Shown: piece after piece, positions 5,660 through 6,411 of the stretch
Layout of the letters: the number at the start of each line of letters is the position of its first letter
Numbering within the stretch: position 1 is the stretch's first letter
Assembly: GCA_002729115.1 (NCBI GenBank)
Contig: PBWG01000011.1
Location: 6,418-12,828, forward strand
DNA: 6,411 bases
DNA from: Crocinitomicaceae bacterium
GTDB taxonomy: Bacteria > Bacteroidota > Bacteroidia > Flavobacteriales_D > Sanyastnellaceae
Direction: 5' to 3'
Position numbers and translations under genes: made by a program
The notes under the pieces: generated by a model
What the model was told of the DNA's origin: nothing
Seen by the model: only the letters and a program-made list of their open reading frames with translations
Database searches by the model: none

Positions 5660-6411
5660 GTGAAGCAAGAATTTTCAATCAAGGATTTGGAGAACCTCTC
5701 GGGGGTCAAGGCGCACACCATTCGCGCCTGGGAACAGCGGTATGCGCTGTTGAACCCCAACAGGTCGTCCACAAACATCCGGACTTACGGAGGGGAGGAC
5801 TTGAAGAAGCTTCTCAACGTCGCACTTCTTCTTGAGCGCGGACTCAAGATCTCCAAGATTGCAGGGTTGTCGCCCAAACAGTTGGGCCAAATGGTGGCAG
5901 AAGGTCCCAGTGTGTCGGACGAAGGAGGCGAGGCGCTTGCCAAGCAGCGATTGAAACTCGCCATGATGACCTACGACGAGGTGCTGTTTCGAGGCACGAT
6001 GCAAGAATGCGTGGACCGGTTGACGTTCGACGGTGCGGTCTTGAGTGTGGCGCTGCCATTTTTGGCGGAGGTGGGGGTGCTCTGGTTGACAGACACCATT
6101 TGTCCTGCCCACGAGCATTTCATGAGCAACCTCCTTCGGCAGATGCTCTTCGCGGAGATTCATAATGCCCCCATCCCTCAGCCCGAGGAAAAAGGGAAGG
6201 TGATTGTGCTGTACTTGCCCGAACGAGAAATCCACGACATCTCCTTGTTGTTCTTGCACCATTTGTGCCGCGCAGCGAGACGTCAAAGTGTCTTTTTGGG
6301 CCAAAGCGTGCCTTTCGACGACTTGGTGAGCGTGGCCGCCCAATTCGAGGACGTGTGTTTCGTGGCGTACTGCACCACCTCTCCTGCAGCAGACCAAGCT
6401 CAGGAATACGT
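5660..6411 (+). CDS. MerR-family regulator with cobalamin-binding-type domains (CarH/LitR-like), 3' end missing
   Basis: DNA-binding transcription regulator; 250 codons are visible and the gene runs off the right edge. It starts at GTG 5660 after AGGAGG. Residues 4-75 are the MerR winged helix-turn-helix (FSIKDLENLSG, then VKAHTIRAWEQRY at 16-28, and a wing around 33-45). Residues about 95-168 are a helical B12-binding cap domain carrying W142-x9-E152-H153 (WLTDTICPAHEH), the Wx9EH motif of adenosylcobalamin photoreceptors such as CarH. From about 179 a Rossmann-like B12-binding domain begins (KVIVLYLPE), with E190-I-H192-D-I-S195 where the canonical motif is (D/E)-x-H-x-x-G. The His that ligates cobalt is kept, while the Gly is Ser. 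In CarH/LitR systems, B12 and light relieve repression, often of carotenoid genes. Many Bacteroidota homologues sit beside crt genes, but those would be outside this window. It is transcribed divergently from the GlmU-like gene. Family assignment is firm; cobalamin binding and light response are inference. Confidence 0.9.
   Translation, partial: MKQEFSIKDLENLSGVKAHTIRAWEQRYALLNPNRSSTNIRTYGGEDLKKLLNVALLLERGLKISKIAGLSPKQLGQMVAEGPSVSDEGGEALAKQRLKLAMMTYDEVLFRGTMQECVDRLTFDGAVLSVALPFLAEVGVLWLTDTICPAHEHFMSNLLRQMLFAEIHNAPIPQPEEKGKVIVLYLPEREIHDISLLFLHHLCRAARRQSVFLGQSVPFDDLVSVAAQFEDVCFVAYCTTSPAADQAQEY

Noticed and set aside
5675..6397. Minus-strand open frame (240 codons) opposite the MerR-type gene
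   Set aside because: The plus-strand frame encodes a clear MerR and B12-type protein; the antisense product is His/Gln-rich without motifs.

Overview
The window looks like chromosomal DNA from a GC-rich member of the Bacteroidota, probably Flavobacteriales-like. Three things point there. A PorQ-type protein of the type IX secretion system (T9SS) is present, and this system is restricted to that phylum. The GlmU-like protein is the short form typical of Bacteroidota rather than classical GlmU. The one convincing promoter has the Bacteroidota -7 box (TAnnTTTG). Five of the six genes also lack a Shine-Dalgarno sequence, as is usual in this phylum. The GC-rich codon use is high for Flavobacteriales, so the family-level placement is uncertain.

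Layout: five genes run leftward (minus strand) with little space between them, in transcription order: GlmU-like sugar nucleotidyltransferase/acyltransferase (4474-5577), Lon protease (1976-4423), PorQ (902-1966), cytidylate kinase Cmk (170-871), and the first 56 codons of a lipoprotein-like glycoside hydrolase family 3 protein (1-170, cut by the window edge). The gaps are 50, 9 and 30 nt, then a 1-nt start/stop overlap, which suggests one transcription unit. The promoter is probably just upstream of the GlmU-like gene. An 82-nt divergent region (5578-5659) separates this block from a rightward MerR-family regulator with a cobalamin-binding-type C-terminus (5660 to beyond 6411).

Functionally the leftward block combines envelope precursor synthesis (UDP-GlcNAc-type chemistry), protein quality control (Lon), a T9SS outer-membrane component, nucleotide supply (CMP/dCMP phosphorylation) and a possible wall or glycan hydrolase. 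The MerR/B12 protein resembles the light- and B12-responsive CarH/LitR regulators. In many Bacteroidota related genes sit beside carotenoid genes, so the sequence to the right of 6411 is the most informative place to look next.

No RNA gene, insertion sequence, CRISPR array, clear terminator or long repeat was seen, and no stretch over 300 bases lacks a gene. I see no wholly new system. The points of interest are the regulator, the divergent control region and the degenerate N-terminal domain of the GlmU-like protein.
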